Source: Melioribacteraceae bacterium
Lineage (GTDB): Bacteria > Bacteroidota > Ignavibacteria > Ignavibacteriales > Melioribacteraceae
Length of the DNA: 32,336 bases
Direction of reading: 5' to 3'
NCBI GenBank assembly: GCA_027013735.1
Contig: JALWGH010000198.1
Location: 1 to 32,336 of the forward strand
Each line of letters starts with the position of its first letter. Positions within the stretch are counted from its first letter, which is position 1. Shown here piece by piece: positions 8,880-17,954 of the stretch. The position numbers and the translations under genes were made by a program. The notes under the pieces are model-generated. The model was not told where the DNA came from. It did no database searches and saw nothing but the letters and a program-made list of their open reading frames with translations.

Positions 8880-10304
8880 TTGGAACAGCAAGGAAACATA
8901 CAGCGCTCTACAATCCTTTTGGACAACAGGGAAATTGATCCGCCGAAAAGGAACGAGAAAAGAGAAAAAATTAGAACAATCATTGTTTCCGGTTTGTTGT
9001 CTTTGTTCTTGATTATTGTGATTCTCATTACTTTGCCTCAAACGGTTTTGTCCTTTAACGGATTGTTCGTTTACGCTTCTACAGTCGCATTGGTTATTTT
9101 CCTTTTCATTTTGCTGTTCAGATATTTTTCGATTATTGTGCTTGCTTACCTTGGTAACACGAAATATACCGTTAAAGAGTTTCCCGCATATTATCCTTTT
9201 GTTTCCATTATTGTGCCTGTTTACAACGAAGAAAAGGTTGTGGAACAATCCGTAAAATCCTTAATGGAGCTCGATTACCCGAACTACGAAGTAATTATTG
9301 TTAACGACGGTTCAACGGACAACACGGCTGAAGTGGCAAGCAAACTTGTGGGTTACCACAAAGGTAAATCGAGTATGGTAAAAGTTTCTTTAATAAATAA
9401 ACCGAACGGCGGAAAGTCCAAAGCGCTGAACGCGGGAATTCAATTTTCCGATGCGGAATTCACGGTTAGCGTTGACGGAGATTCGAAACTTTCTCCCGAT
9501 GCTTTGAAGATGGGAATCCGGCATTTTATTGACCCGAGTGTTGGAGCTGTTGCTGGGAACGTTAAGGTACTTAACAGAGGTAAAATGGTTACGGATTTGC
9601 AAGCTCTTGAATATATTGAAGGTTTGAACTTGGCTCGTTTTGCTCAGGGATTTGTAAAAATGGTTAACATTATTCCCGGTCCTATTGGTATTTTTAGGAA
9701 AAGTGCTCTCAGAAGTGCAGGGTTTTATTCGAGCGATACTTTTGCCGAGGATGCGGATTTGACGCTTAAAATTTTAGCTGCCGGTTGGCGTGTGGAATAT
9801 GAGCCGCGTGCAATTTCTTACACGGAAGCGCCGGAAAAATTTATGCAATTGTTAAAGCAAAGATACAGATGGACACGTGGGATTCTTCAGGCTATTCGTA
9901 AACACAAAAAGCACATTTACAATCCCACGTTAAATTTTAATAATACTTTAATTTTGTGGTCGATGTTCTACGAGGCTCTGGTTTGGCCTGCAATGAATAT
10001 TTTTGCAAATTTGTTCTTTATGGTTGTCGGTATTTTTTACCACATGTCTGCGCTTGTCGTCTTTTGGTGGATTGGAATCATGGCGCTCGATATGATGGCG
10101 GCGGTCTATTGCCTTGCCGTTGAAAGGGAAGAATTCCGGCTTGTGTTTTACGCATTTATTTACCGCTTGATTTTTATTTTAATGATTGATGTTACAAAAG
10201 CAATGGCAACCGTTGAAGAATTTTTGGGAATACAAATGACCTGGGGAAAATTAGAAAGAACCGGTCTCGAAAAAGGCGAGGCTCAGGAAAGTGCCCCGGC
10301 TTAA
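8880..10304 (+). CDS. Processive family-2 glycosyltransferase (PgaC/hyaluronan-synthase-like polysaccharide synthase)
   Basis: A 474-aa membrane enzyme. Two N-terminal transmembrane helices (about 33-56 and 60-92) precede a GT-A domain, followed by several helices (about 355-440). Catalytic signatures are intact: NDGS (Asp143), DGD (Asp199, Asp201), the acceptor-base motif AEDADL (Glu290-Asp291) and QRYRW (327-331), the Q-x-x-R-W of processive beta-synthases. Overall it looks like poly-beta-1,6-GlcNAc and related synthases. The substrate (UDP-GlcNAc, UDP-Glc or other) cannot be read from the sequence. The best available start is TTG at 8880, with only a weak GGGA before it, so the N-terminal 30 residues are less certain. 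The 120-bp gap upstream shows no clear terminator, so it probably belongs to the same unit as the TPR gene. Confidence 0.9.
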   Translation: MEQQGNIQRSTILLDNREIDPPKRNEKREKIRTIIVSGLLSLFLIIVILITLPQTVLSFNGLFVYASTVALVIFLFILLFRYFSIIVLAYLGNTKYTVKEFPAYYPFVSIIVPVYNEEKVVEQSVKSLMELDYPNYEVIIVNDGSTDNTAEVASKLVGYHKGKSSMVKVSLINKPNGGKSKALNAGIQFSDAEFTVSVDGDSKLSPDALKMGIRHFIDPSVGAVAGNVKVLNRGKMVTDLQALEYIEGLNLARFAQGFVKMVNIIPGPIGIFRKSALRSAGFYSSDTFAEDADLTLKILAAGWRVEYEPRAISYTEAPEKFMQLLKQRYRWTRGILQAIRKHKKHIYNPTLNFNNTLILWSMFYEALVWPAMNIFANLFFMVVGIFYHMSALVVFWWIGIMALDMMAAVYCLAVEREEFRLVFYAFIYRLIFILMIDVTKAMATVEEFLGIQMTWGKLERTGLEKGEAQESAPA

Positions 10305-10334
10305 ATAAAAATTTAATATTAATATGAGGTAGTT

Positions 10335-10826
10335 ATGGAATTAATTCCAATACTTTCTTTCATTATTTTAGTTGCAACGGTCTCTACGTTTATCTTGGCT
10401 GTTGGAGCTTACGTACTTTACAAAATTCGCGAAAGGAAAGGGTTCAAGAAAGCTGCCGAACCGGCTGCAATTCCCGCGGAACTGGTGGCACCTACGCCTT
10501 TACCCACGGAAGCGGGTGTGCCGACCCAAACGGGAACAAGAAGGACGCTTTTCGAAGAACAGCCCGCACGCACTACCGGGTACGAAAGAGAAAGGAAACC
10601 TTCGTTTTATTCGACGGCGGAATCTCAAGAACTCAGACCCTCTTTTACTCCGGTTACTCCGCCGCCTACGTTTGCTGAAACGAGTCGTTACGAACGCCCG
10701 GCACCTGCAAAGCGTACCTCGACGGGACCTAAATTTATGCGTTACACAAGCGAAGGTTACGTAGAGCCGAATACCGAAGAAAAAGAAACTAAAAAGAAAA
10801 AACAGGAAACGCTTAAATGGCGGTAG
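10335..10826 (+). CDS. Small single-pass membrane protein with disordered Pro/Thr/Arg-rich tail
   Basis: A 163-aa protein of no family I recognise. Residues 5-29 form one transmembrane helix, and the rest is low-complexity, rich in Pro, Thr, Arg and Glu, ending in a basic EKETKKKKQETLKWR tail. By the positive-inside rule the basic tail (starting KIRERKGFKK after the helix) should be cytoplasmic. A GAGG sits 7 nt before the ATG, and the gene starts 30 nt after the glycosyltransferase. Its last 10 bases overlap the next gene in another frame. That packing argues for a real, co-translated gene, perhaps an accessory or scaffold for the synthase. Confidence 0.75.
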   Translation: MELIPILSFIILVATVSTFILAVGAYVLYKIRERKGFKKAAEPAAIPAELVAPTPLPTEAGVPTQTGTRRTLFEEQPARTTGYERERKPSFYSTAESQELRPSFTPVTPPPTFAETSRYERPAPAKRTSTGPKFMRYTSEGYVEPNTEEKETKKKKQETLKWR

Positions 10827-12763
10827 ATGAGAACAAACTCTTTGGATTTAGAGTTAATTATTTTATTATTTTTCTTACCGGGTTAGTTCTGCTAACCGTC
10901 GGCGTTCTCATCTTTTTAGTAATTATTCAGAATGTTTACGGAAGGTACGAGGTTAGTGAAATCCTACCGACAAAAAAGAATCTTGAGTTAATAAATCAAA
11001 AAAACAAAGTCGGCTTGCTTTACTCCAAATATACGGAGAATATGCTTCCCGAGGGGAGTACGTGGCTTTCGGACAACATCGACACGTGGGAAGTATTCTT
11101 GAAAAACGCCAAGATTAATTACGACGTAATTAGCGATCAAACAATTGAACTTGGGAAGCATTACAAATACAAAGCTATTATTCTGCCTTCGGCAAAGTCG
11201 ATGAGCGACAAGGAGTTAATTGAACTTAAAAAATATTTGGAAAAAGGCGGAAGCGTTTTTGCCACAATGGGTCCTGGTACATTCTCCGACGAAGGCAAAT
11301 GGCGTGGTTGGTCGTTCTTTACCGAAGCTTTCGGAATGAAATTTAACAGGGAAATTAAACCGGAGGAAACTTATAAAGTTCACACTTTAAGGGGAAATTT
11401 AATTCTTACTGCCGGAATACCGACAGGCTATACGTTAAAAATTGCTACTTGGGACAGACCCATCTACGCAGAAATTTTGGAACCGAGAGTTACTCAAGTT
11501 AGCTTTTGGTACGACTTCCGCCGCGAGGCAGGTTTGGTTAGGGAAGAAATTAGTAAAAGCGCCGGCATTGCCAACGGCACTTACGGCAAGGGTAGATTTG
11601 TTTGGTACGGATTCGAACTTAATTCCGTTATTGGTAAACAGGAAGATTACATTAACTTCGAAAAATTGTTTAGAAATAGTGTTGCCTGGCTTTTGCACGA
11701 ACCGGTTGCCTTTGTGAAAGATTGGCCTGCTCCTTACAATGCCGCTGCTGTTTTTATCCCCGAAATTTCGGAGCAGCCGCAAAATATTTACAATTTATTA
11801 AAAGTTCTGAAAAACAAACATTATCCGGCAACATTTTTCATTGACCCTTACACTGCAATTAAAAATCCGAAACTAATAAAGGACGTTGCCAAGTACGGCG
11901 ATTTGGGCGTTGTTGTTGACATTGGCTACAAAGAGTCCGCCGAGGATACGGTTAACCAACTTGACGATAAACTTGTTCAGCTTGCAAGTATGCGTTTTGC
12001 CAAAGATACAGTGGAAGCTCTTTCGGGCGGAAGGGTAAGAAGTTTAATGCCTCTCTACGGCTTTTACGATGAGAATACATTGCAAGCGGTGGCAAAAACC
12101 GGAATGGAATTCATTGTTACGGATTCTTTGACAGACCGTTCCGTCCCGAAACAAATAATAAGATTTAACAAACCGTTGTTGTTAATTACCAAAACGGCAA
12201 GGGATGATTACGAGATAATAAGAAGATACGGACTTACGGAAACCGATTTTCAGGAGTACACTTACGAGGAAGATGTTGACAGAGTTTTGTTCGAAGGCGG
12301 ACTGTACGTACTTAAAGTTCACACGGGATTCCAATTGCAACCTCAGTACATTGGGGTGATTGACCATTTAATAAATTACATCCGTCAAAAAAATTATTGG
12401 GTTACCTCTTTTGACGAATTGCAAAAATGGTGGCTGCGAAAGCACGGCGTTGAACTCCGTTACAAAACCAGAAGCAAAAGAAGAATTGCAGTCGAGGTTA
12501 CCAATCCTACGGACGAAACGGTTTACAACTTTACCGTCCAATTAAATATTAACAAAAGAATTAAAAACATTGAGGTTTCATCGGACATCATAAACACGAA
12601 AATTCCGAAATATGAATTCGATAGTTCTACGAACAGGCTTTATCTGTATCTCGAAAAAATGGAGCCTCACGAATCCCGTTCTTTCTTAGTGGATTTCGAC
12701 AATGTGCCGGACTCCGATCAGGTACAGCCTGTTGAAACAGCGGAAAGAGTAATTCAGCGTTAG
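10817..12763 (+). CDS. Membrane-anchored protein with amidotransferase-like and degenerate polysaccharide-deacetylase-like domains
   Basis: A 648-aa protein. A transmembrane helix (about 14-37) anchors a large periplasmic part. Residues about 55-295 resemble a class-I-glutamine-amidotransferase/ThuA-like fold (YKAIILPSAKSMSDKELIELKKYLEKGG). Residues about 300-545 have the beta/alpha layout of NodB-type deacetylases: PYNAAAVFIPEI, PATFFIDP, later VLKVHTGFQLQPQYIGVIDHLI and a YWVTSFDEL end. The TFDD motif is replaced by VFIPE, and the metal-binding HxxxH region reads GDLGVVVDIGY, so hydrolysis is unlikely. A beta-sandwich tail (about 550-645) follows. It overlaps the previous small membrane gene by 10 bp. 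A role in binding or guiding the polysaccharide is inferred. Confidence 0.78.
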   Translation: MAVDENKLFGFRVNYFIIFLTGLVLLTVGVLIFLVIIQNVYGRYEVSEILPTKKNLELINQKNKVGLLYSKYTENMLPEGSTWLSDNIDTWEVFLKNAKINYDVISDQTIELGKHYKYKAIILPSAKSMSDKELIELKKYLEKGGSVFATMGPGTFSDEGKWRGWSFFTEAFGMKFNREIKPEETYKVHTLRGNLILTAGIPTGYTLKIATWDRPIYAEILEPRVTQVSFWYDFRREAGLVREEISKSAGIANGTYGKGRFVWYGFELNSVIGKQEDYINFEKLFRNSVAWLLHEPVAFVKDWPAPYNAAAVFIPEISEQPQNIYNLLKVLKNKHYPATFFIDPYTAIKNPKLIKDVAKYGDLGVVVDIGYKESAEDTVNQLDDKLVQLASMRFAKDTVEALSGGRVRSLMPLYGFYDENTLQAVAKTGMEFIVTDSLTDRSVPKQIIRFNKPLLLITKTARDDYEIIRRYGLTETDFQEYTYEEDVDRVLFEGGLYVLKVHTGFQLQPQYIGVIDHLINYIRQKNYWVTSFDELQKWWLRKHGVELRYKTRSKRRIAVEVTNPTDETVYNFTVQLNINKRIKNIEVSSDIINTKIPKYEFDSSTNRLYLYLEKMEPHESRSFLVDFDNVPDSDQVQPVETAERVIQR

Positions 12764-12771
12764 CCAAGTCA

Positions 12772-12786
12772 GGGCTTAAAAAGCCC
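12772..12786 (+). other. Small intergenic hairpin
   Basis: GGGCTT (12772-12777) and AAGCCC (12781-12786) form a 6-bp stem with a 3-nt loop just after the stop of the deacetylase-like gene. No U-tract follows, so it is more likely an mRNA stability element than a terminator. Confidence 0.35.
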
Positions 12787-12870
12787 GGTGCAATAATCCA
12801 GCCAATTTATCCGCTATTTGCAGAACGGAGTTTTGAAAAAAGTATTCTAATTATGGAGAAAAAATTTAAG

Positions 12871-14706
12871 ATGAAAGGGGAAAAAATCATAAAAAGGTTT
12901 TTGGGAATTTCAGTAGTATTCCTGCTTGGAATGGGATTGATTGTTTCCTGTGTCCAAACAATAACAAACCCGAATATGGGATTGCCGAAGATTTCAATTC
13001 ACAGACCTGTTACGGGAGATTCTGTCGGTGTAGGTAAAAACGAAATTTCTTACGAAGCCGACCCGGGCGATGGCAGCGCGGGAATAGACAGGTACGAAAT
13101 TTTTATTAATGGGAAGTCCGTACAAATTGTTCCGCAAAAAGGAACTTCTTTTCCTCCTCTTTATTTGGAAATAGACTCAACCCTTTTGGGCGAAAAGATT
13201 AGCTACCACGTTTCGGTTTACAATAAGGAAGGGAAAGGCAAGGCGAGTAAAGAGCAAACGGATATTACGGTTGTAAGATACATTAAGCCTCCGCGCGCAC
13301 CTGAGAATTTAATGTTGCAAAGAATTTCCGCAACGGAAGTTTTGCTTGTGTGGGACGACAGTTCCACTACCGAAGAAAATTTCGAGGTTTGGAGAAAAGA
13401 CGGCGGAGATGGTACGTACAGGGTGATTCGCACTTTGCCGAAAAATTCAACGAACTACCGGGATGTGGGACTTTCACAATTTGTTACTTACTATTACAAA
13501 GTTTGCGCCGTAAACAAACGCGGACGTTCCCCTTTTAGCAACGAGGTTAACTCCGGTGGAGCTGGAGGCAGTCCGCCAACGAATCTTACTGCACAGGCTC
13601 TTGGCGCTACAATTGTGCAATTGGATTGGACGGATAATTCTTCAGCCGAAAACGGATTTAAAGTTCAAAGGCGTGTTCTGGACACTGACCCGTGGACTAC
13701 GGTTGCTATTTTACCGCCGAACACGGAGGAATACATTGACCAAGGCTTAACACAATTGACTACCTACCATTATCGTGTGGGTGCGTTTACGAGTAATTCC
13801 GAGGCTTATTCTTCGGAAGTGGTAGTTACTACCAAAAGTGTCGATATCCCCGGGCCCACTAATTTGGTGGCTACTTTCGACAAATCACAGAATGCGGTTA
13901 AAATAGTTTGGTCGGACAATACCAATCTTGAAAACGGAACGATCATCGAGCGTAAAACCGGCGTTACCGGTAATTACCAACAGATTGGCGTTACAGGCGC
14001 AGACGCAACCGAGTATTTGGACAAGGATATTTCTCAAAATACTCTTTACTACTACCGTGCAAGATATTCGACAACGGAAGGATTTTTTACTCCTTATTCC
14101 AACGAGGATTCGGCTTATGTGCCTTTGATTCCTTTAGCCGCACCAAGCGACCTTGAGATTGTTGAGTTTGTGCCGAATCAGGTGTACGGACTTTTCTGGA
14201 CAAACAACGCTTCAACCGAAGACGGAATCGAGCTTTGGAAAAGAGTGGAAGGGGATACTTATCATTCCGTTTACAAAATATTCCCGCCGCGTACGCACGC
14301 TTACAACGATACTATTACCGACCCGTCGAAAGTATATTACTACAAAGTCAGAGCGTTTTTGAACGGGCAGTATTCCGACTTTTCCAACGAGGTTAACACC
14401 TCGGGCAGCAATGCCGGATTGTTCCGTCCCACAAATCTTGTTGCAACGGCTGTGCCTAATCAGTTAGCTGTTGACCTTACGTGGAACGATAATTCGAGCA
14501 ACGAACTCGGTTTTGAAATAGAGCGGAGAATGGTTGGCGGCAATGATTTTAAGAGGATTGCCATTGTTGGACCAAACACTCAATTTTACCGTGACGAAAC
14601 CGACGGGCTTTACCGCGGTTCGTCGTATGATTACAGGGTAAGGGCTTACAATGCTCAAGGTTTTTCGCAATATTCGAATATTTACACTGTTACAATTCCG
14701 TATTAG
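12871..14706 (+). CDS. Surface lipoprotein with Ig-like domain and five fibronectin type III repeats
   Basis: A 611-aa protein if started at ATG 12871, which has GGAG at 12855-12858; an upstream ATG at 12853 would add six residues but has no ribosome site. The N-terminus has a basic stretch, a hydrophobic segment and the lipobox IVSC, so the mature protein begins at a lipidated Cys (residue 27). An Ig/Big-like domain of about 95 residues follows. Then come five FN3 domains, each with a P-x-N-L opening, a conserved W-D/N-D/N-S/N pattern (VWDDSS, DWTDNS, VWSDNT, FWTNNA, TWNDNS) and a YYYKV-type strand. It has no catalytic motif. By context it may be an adhesin or a polymer-binding surface factor of the exopolysaccharide unit. 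A stop and only two codons separate it, in the same frame, from the kinase gene. Confidence 0.86.
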   Translation: MKGEKIIKRFLGISVVFLLGMGLIVSCVQTITNPNMGLPKISIHRPVTGDSVGVGKNEISYEADPGDGSAGIDRYEIFINGKSVQIVPQKGTSFPPLYLEIDSTLLGEKISYHVSVYNKEGKGKASKEQTDITVVRYIKPPRAPENLMLQRISATEVLLVWDDSSTTEENFEVWRKDGGDGTYRVIRTLPKNSTNYRDVGLSQFVTYYYKVCAVNKRGRSPFSNEVNSGGAGGSPPTNLTAQALGATIVQLDWTDNSSAENGFKVQRRVLDTDPWTTVAILPPNTEEYIDQGLTQLTTYHYRVGAFTSNSEAYSSEVVVTTKSVDIPGPTNLVATFDKSQNAVKIVWSDNTNLENGTIIERKTGVTGNYQQIGVTGADATEYLDKDISQNTLYYYRARYSTTEGFFTPYSNEDSAYVPLIPLAAPSDLEIVEFVPNQVYGLFWTNNASTEDGIELWKRVEGDTYHSVYKIFPPRTHAYNDTITDPSKVYYYKVRAFLNGQYSDFSNEVNTSGSNAGLFRPTNLVATAVPNQLAVDLTWNDNSSNELGFEIERRMVGGNDFKRIAIVGPNTQFYRDETDGLYRGSSYDYRVRAYNAQGFSQYSNIYTVTIPY

Positions 14707-14712
14707 CCGAAG

Positions 14713-17523
14713 GTGAAAAGCGCAATTGAAAATATTGAAGTTTTACTTAATACGAATATTTCCGTGCCGGCGGTTTTAATCGACAGGGACGGAAAGATTT
14801 TAAAAACGAACAATTTTTTTAGGGACGTTTTCGGTGGAGATGTCGATTCGTTGGAAGATTTAATTCCTTCCGGCGAAGCGGAATCTTTAATGATAAAAAT
14901 CAGAGAAACATTTGACGCGGGCAACTCGGCTGAAATTGAAACGGAGCTTTTGTCGAGCAAAGGGCGTGAGGAGTGTACCCATAAAATATCCGCAGTCAAT
15001 TTTGGCGAGGAAAAATATTTGATTGTTTCCTTTGCCGGCGGCGAAAGCAAGAACGCAACTTCGAATAAATTTACTTATCTTGTTGAAGACATCGAAGAAA
15101 TTATTAAAGACGAACAAATTCTGGGAATAATCAATAAGATTAAATCAAATTTCCCTTTCACAATAATCGGCAAAAATATTGTTCAGAACGAAATCAATAA
15201 ATTACAAGGCTATTTTTGGATTAAGGATGTAACAAGGAAATATATTCTTGTGAATAAGGCTTACGCAAAGTATCTCGGCGCTAAGCCTGCTACGGTTGAA
15301 GGAAAATTCGAAAACGAACTTTTGCCTGCGTACATCGAAAAGATTTTTGCCAACACGGATTCTTACATTATTGAAACCGGTAACAGTGTGCTTGTTGAAG
15401 GAGTTGGCGAGCATTTTTTTGCACCCGGCAAAAGTAAGCAGAAAATTCTTGAATTCCCTTTGCTCGATATTGACAATCAAGTGATTGCGATTGTAGGATT
15501 ATCTTACGGCGAAACGCCTGAAAGCGAGGAAGAGGATTTTGGTAGCGGATTGGATTTCCCTTTTAAAAATGAGTTAAAGAAAACAATAGATGAGAGTAAT
15601 AAAATGTACGACGAAATTTTGAAGCAATTTCCCGAACCTATTTTTATTTACGACGTTGAAAATTTGAAGTTCCTTGACGTTAATCCTGCTGCGCTTGAGC
15701 TTTACGGTTACACGAGGGAAGAATTCCTTGAAATGGATTTAACCGACCTTTATGCGCCGGAGGATATTCAGTCCTTAATTGAAGCAAGCGGAAAAGAGAA
15801 GGGAAATAAGTACGGTGGTCCTTGGCGTCAAAAACGCAAGGACGGTACGTCGATAATCGTTGAAATAGGAAAGGTCAATATTGAATACGAAGGCAAACTG
15901 GCTCACATGTCGGTAATTCACGACCTTACCTACAAAATGGAAATGCAGAAAAAACTTCAGTTGTACAAGGCTTCGTTCGATAATGCGAGCGATGCAATTC
16001 TTATTACCGATACCCACGGCTTTATTAAATATTCCAACGATAATTTTACTAAGTATTTCGGATACGCAAAGTCGGATATTGATCAAAGTTCTTTTTTGAG
16101 TCTCGTTGCCGACGACGACAGGGGGAAAATCAACAAAAACGTTTTTCAGTCTGTTGTCCCCGATGTCAAAAATGTTGAGATTCGGATTAAAAAATCCAAC
16201 GGCGAAACGGTTGAGACCAAAATTATTGCTTCTCCCATTTTTGACTTTGAGGACAAAGTTGAAAGGTACGTGTTAATTGTTAAAACCGAGGCGGAATTAG
16301 CGGGCGAAGTAAGGGAAATGAAGGGGCGCGGAATTGACAGCGAATTCCTTTCCAATTTATTCCACGAATTGCTTACCCCGTTGAACGTGATAATCGGTTT
16401 TGTACAGGAGCTTGCCGAAAGCATTGAACATCCTACGGAAGACCAGAACGAGGCAATCCAAATAATTAAAGAAAACCAGAAGGTGTTGTTGCAAACGATG
16501 GACACGGCGGTTGAATATTCACATTTGGAGCAAAACATTATTCAGCTTTCACCGTCGGAAATTTCCTTCGTTGATTTGTTGGAGCAGTTGGAAAATTCCA
16601 CGCACAAAATTTCCGAGTCGAACGAAGTTACTCTGCAATACGGCAAGATTTCTTCTTCTCTTAAATTTACTACCGACAGTCAAAAGTTTCTGACTTTTAT
16701 TGTGCAGATTCTCCACTTTGCAATAATAATGACAAAGGAAAGCACTATTTACTTGTCGGCAAATTACACGGACGACGGGAAATTTTACGTCGGAATTAAA
16801 GACGCCAAGAATAGAATCACAAGCGATTTGCTTAACAATTTGACCTTGGTTTTTACGGACGACGAGAATAACATTCGCCGTAATTTCGGGCTTTCGAGAT
16901 TTACCGTGCGGCTTGTTAAAAAGTTGTTGGAAATTCTTCAGGCGGAATACAAACCTTACCCTTCGGAATCTTCGCCCGTGGAATTTGCGTTGATTTTCCC
17001 GCTTGAGTTGAAAATGGAAGAAACCGAGACTCAAGAGGAAGAGCCAAAGGAAGAAGAAGTAAAGCCGGAAACCCCACCCGTGGTTGTGCAGGAGGAGAAA
17101 CCTGTTGTAGAAGAACCGGTGAAAGCACACCCCATGGTAAACAAGAAAATAGATTTGTCGCAACTTTCCTGCCTTTATGTGGAAGACCAAATCGATTCGC
17201 AAATTCTTTTCCGTGTGCAGATGAAAGAGCTTCGCTCCATCGAATTTGCCACAAGTTTGGAAAAAGCCCTGCCTCTCCTTAAGAGCAAGCGCTTCGATTT
17301 TATTCTAATGGACATTAATCTTCAGGGTGAATACAATGGTCTTGACGCTCTTAAAATAATTAAGAAAATGCCCGGTTACGAGAATGTTCCCATAATTGCC
17401 GTTACCGCCTATGTGGTTCCCGGTGCGGCTGAGAAGTTTATTCAAGCGGGCTTTAGCGAATTTATTACCAAACCCTTGCTTAGGGAAAAAATTGTGGAAA
17501 CCCTCGAAAAAATATTTTCCTGA
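14713..17523 (+). CDS. Soluble multi-PAS hybrid sensor kinase with degenerate ATPase domain and intact receiver
   Basis: A 936-aa protein without a signal peptide or membrane helices. Four PAS-like regions are visible (about 10-110, 150-262, 295-410 and 418-525). HisKA has FHELLTPLNVIIGF with phosphoacceptor His551. The ATP-binding domain (about 640-765) is eroded: the N-box Asn is absent (QILHFAIIMTKES) and the DxGxG box reads KDAKNRI, though a GLSRFTVRLV remnant remains. A Glu/Pro-rich linker (768-808) leads to a receiver domain (about 818-935) with Glu824-Asp825, phosphorylation site Asp867, Thr898 and Lys920, all intact. It may act as a phosphorelay scaffold rather than an autokinase. The start is GTG at 14713, with no clear ribosome site, just after the TAG of the lipoprotein gene. 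It ends the unit, followed by a terminator. Confidence 0.88.
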   Translation: MKSAIENIEVLLNTNISVPAVLIDRDGKILKTNNFFRDVFGGDVDSLEDLIPSGEAESLMIKIRETFDAGNSAEIETELLSSKGREECTHKISAVNFGEEKYLIVSFAGGESKNATSNKFTYLVEDIEEIIKDEQILGIINKIKSNFPFTIIGKNIVQNEINKLQGYFWIKDVTRKYILVNKAYAKYLGAKPATVEGKFENELLPAYIEKIFANTDSYIIETGNSVLVEGVGEHFFAPGKSKQKILEFPLLDIDNQVIAIVGLSYGETPESEEEDFGSGLDFPFKNELKKTIDESNKMYDEILKQFPEPIFIYDVENLKFLDVNPAALELYGYTREEFLEMDLTDLYAPEDIQSLIEASGKEKGNKYGGPWRQKRKDGTSIIVEIGKVNIEYEGKLAHMSVIHDLTYKMEMQKKLQLYKASFDNASDAILITDTHGFIKYSNDNFTKYFGYAKSDIDQSSFLSLVADDDRGKINKNVFQSVVPDVKNVEIRIKKSNGETVETKIIASPIFDFEDKVERYVLIVKTEAELAGEVREMKGRGIDSEFLSNLFHELLTPLNVIIGFVQELAESIEHPTEDQNEAIQIIKENQKVLLQTMDTAVEYSHLEQNIIQLSPSEISFVDLLEQLENSTHKISESNEVTLQYGKISSSLKFTTDSQKFLTFIVQILHFAIIMTKESTIYLSANYTDDGKFYVGIKDAKNRITSDLLNNLTLVFTDDENNIRRNFGLSRFTVRLVKKLLEILQAEYKPYPSESSPVEFALIFPLELKMEETETQEEEPKEEEVKPETPPVVVQEEKPVVEEPVKAHPMVNKKIDLSQLSCLYVEDQIDSQILFRVQMKELRSIEFATSLEKALPLLKSKRFDFILMDINLQGEYNGLDALKIIKKMPGYENVPIIAVTAYVVPGAAEKFIQAGFSEFITKPLLREKIVETLEKIFS

Positions 17524-17540
17524 AATATTTGCCTTTGAAG

Positions 17541-17566
17541 AAAGGAGCTTCCGAAGCTCCTTTTTT
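17541..17566 (+). terminator. Intrinsic terminator ending the polysaccharide unit
   Basis: A perfect 11-bp stem, AAAGGAGCTTC (17541-17551) and GAAGCTCCTTT (17553-17563), with a central C, runs into a T6 tract (17561-17566). It begins 17 nt after the hybrid kinase stop. A long A-run on the other side could let it work in both directions. Confidence 0.9.
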
Positions 17567-17654
17567 CGCAAGCCTTTGTGAAGGCACAGGTTTAAAATCG
17601 GTGGCAAAATATTATCATTGTATTCTTATTTCGAATATTTTGCTCTTAAAACTT

Positions 17655-17915
17655 GAACCCTTTCAGGGTTCTTCTTTAATTTTGATTCTTTTTGCTATCT
17701 ACATTGAATCCCTTCGGGATTCTTTCGGAAACAGTATTAAAAAGCATCCTGCTCTTTCTCGTAAGAAAAAATAAGTTGTCTATCTGCGAAATGGTTTTTG
17801 TAACATAGATTATTGGCAATCCGCATTATAGATTATTGGCAACTATACGACCCCAAGGGGGTCGAATGTAAATAGAAGAAAATAGAGGAAAGATAAACCG
17901 ATGCCGAAGGTATCG
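17655..17915. repeat. Cluster of four 7-3-7 mini-hairpins with a 15-bp direct repeat
   Basis: Four short inverted repeats of identical geometry (7-bp stem, 3-nt loop) lie in the gap before lexA: GAACCCT/AGGGTTC (17655-17671), GAATCCC/GGGATTC (17706-17722), CGACCCC/GGGGTCG (17848-17864) and CGATGCC/GGTATCG (17899-17915, one G-T pair). Between them ATAGATTATTGGCAA occurs twice (17805-17819 and 17828-17842, period 23). No convincing gene overlaps; open frames here lack ribosome sites. Confidence 0.7.
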
Positions 17916-17954
17916 AAGAAATTAAATTTCAATTATTTACGGTTAGTGTTTAGG

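Noticed and set aside
16549-17254. Long minus-strand frames inside the hybrid kinase gene
   Set aside because: They are shadows of the Glu/Pro-rich linker and ATPase coding sequence without independent start signals.
17529-17774. Open frame of 81 codons after the hybrid kinase
   Set aside because: It runs through the terminator and the mini-hairpins, has no ribosome site and an atypical composition.
17655-17915. CRISPR-like array
   Set aside because: The hairpins differ in sequence, spacing is irregular and no cas genes are near.
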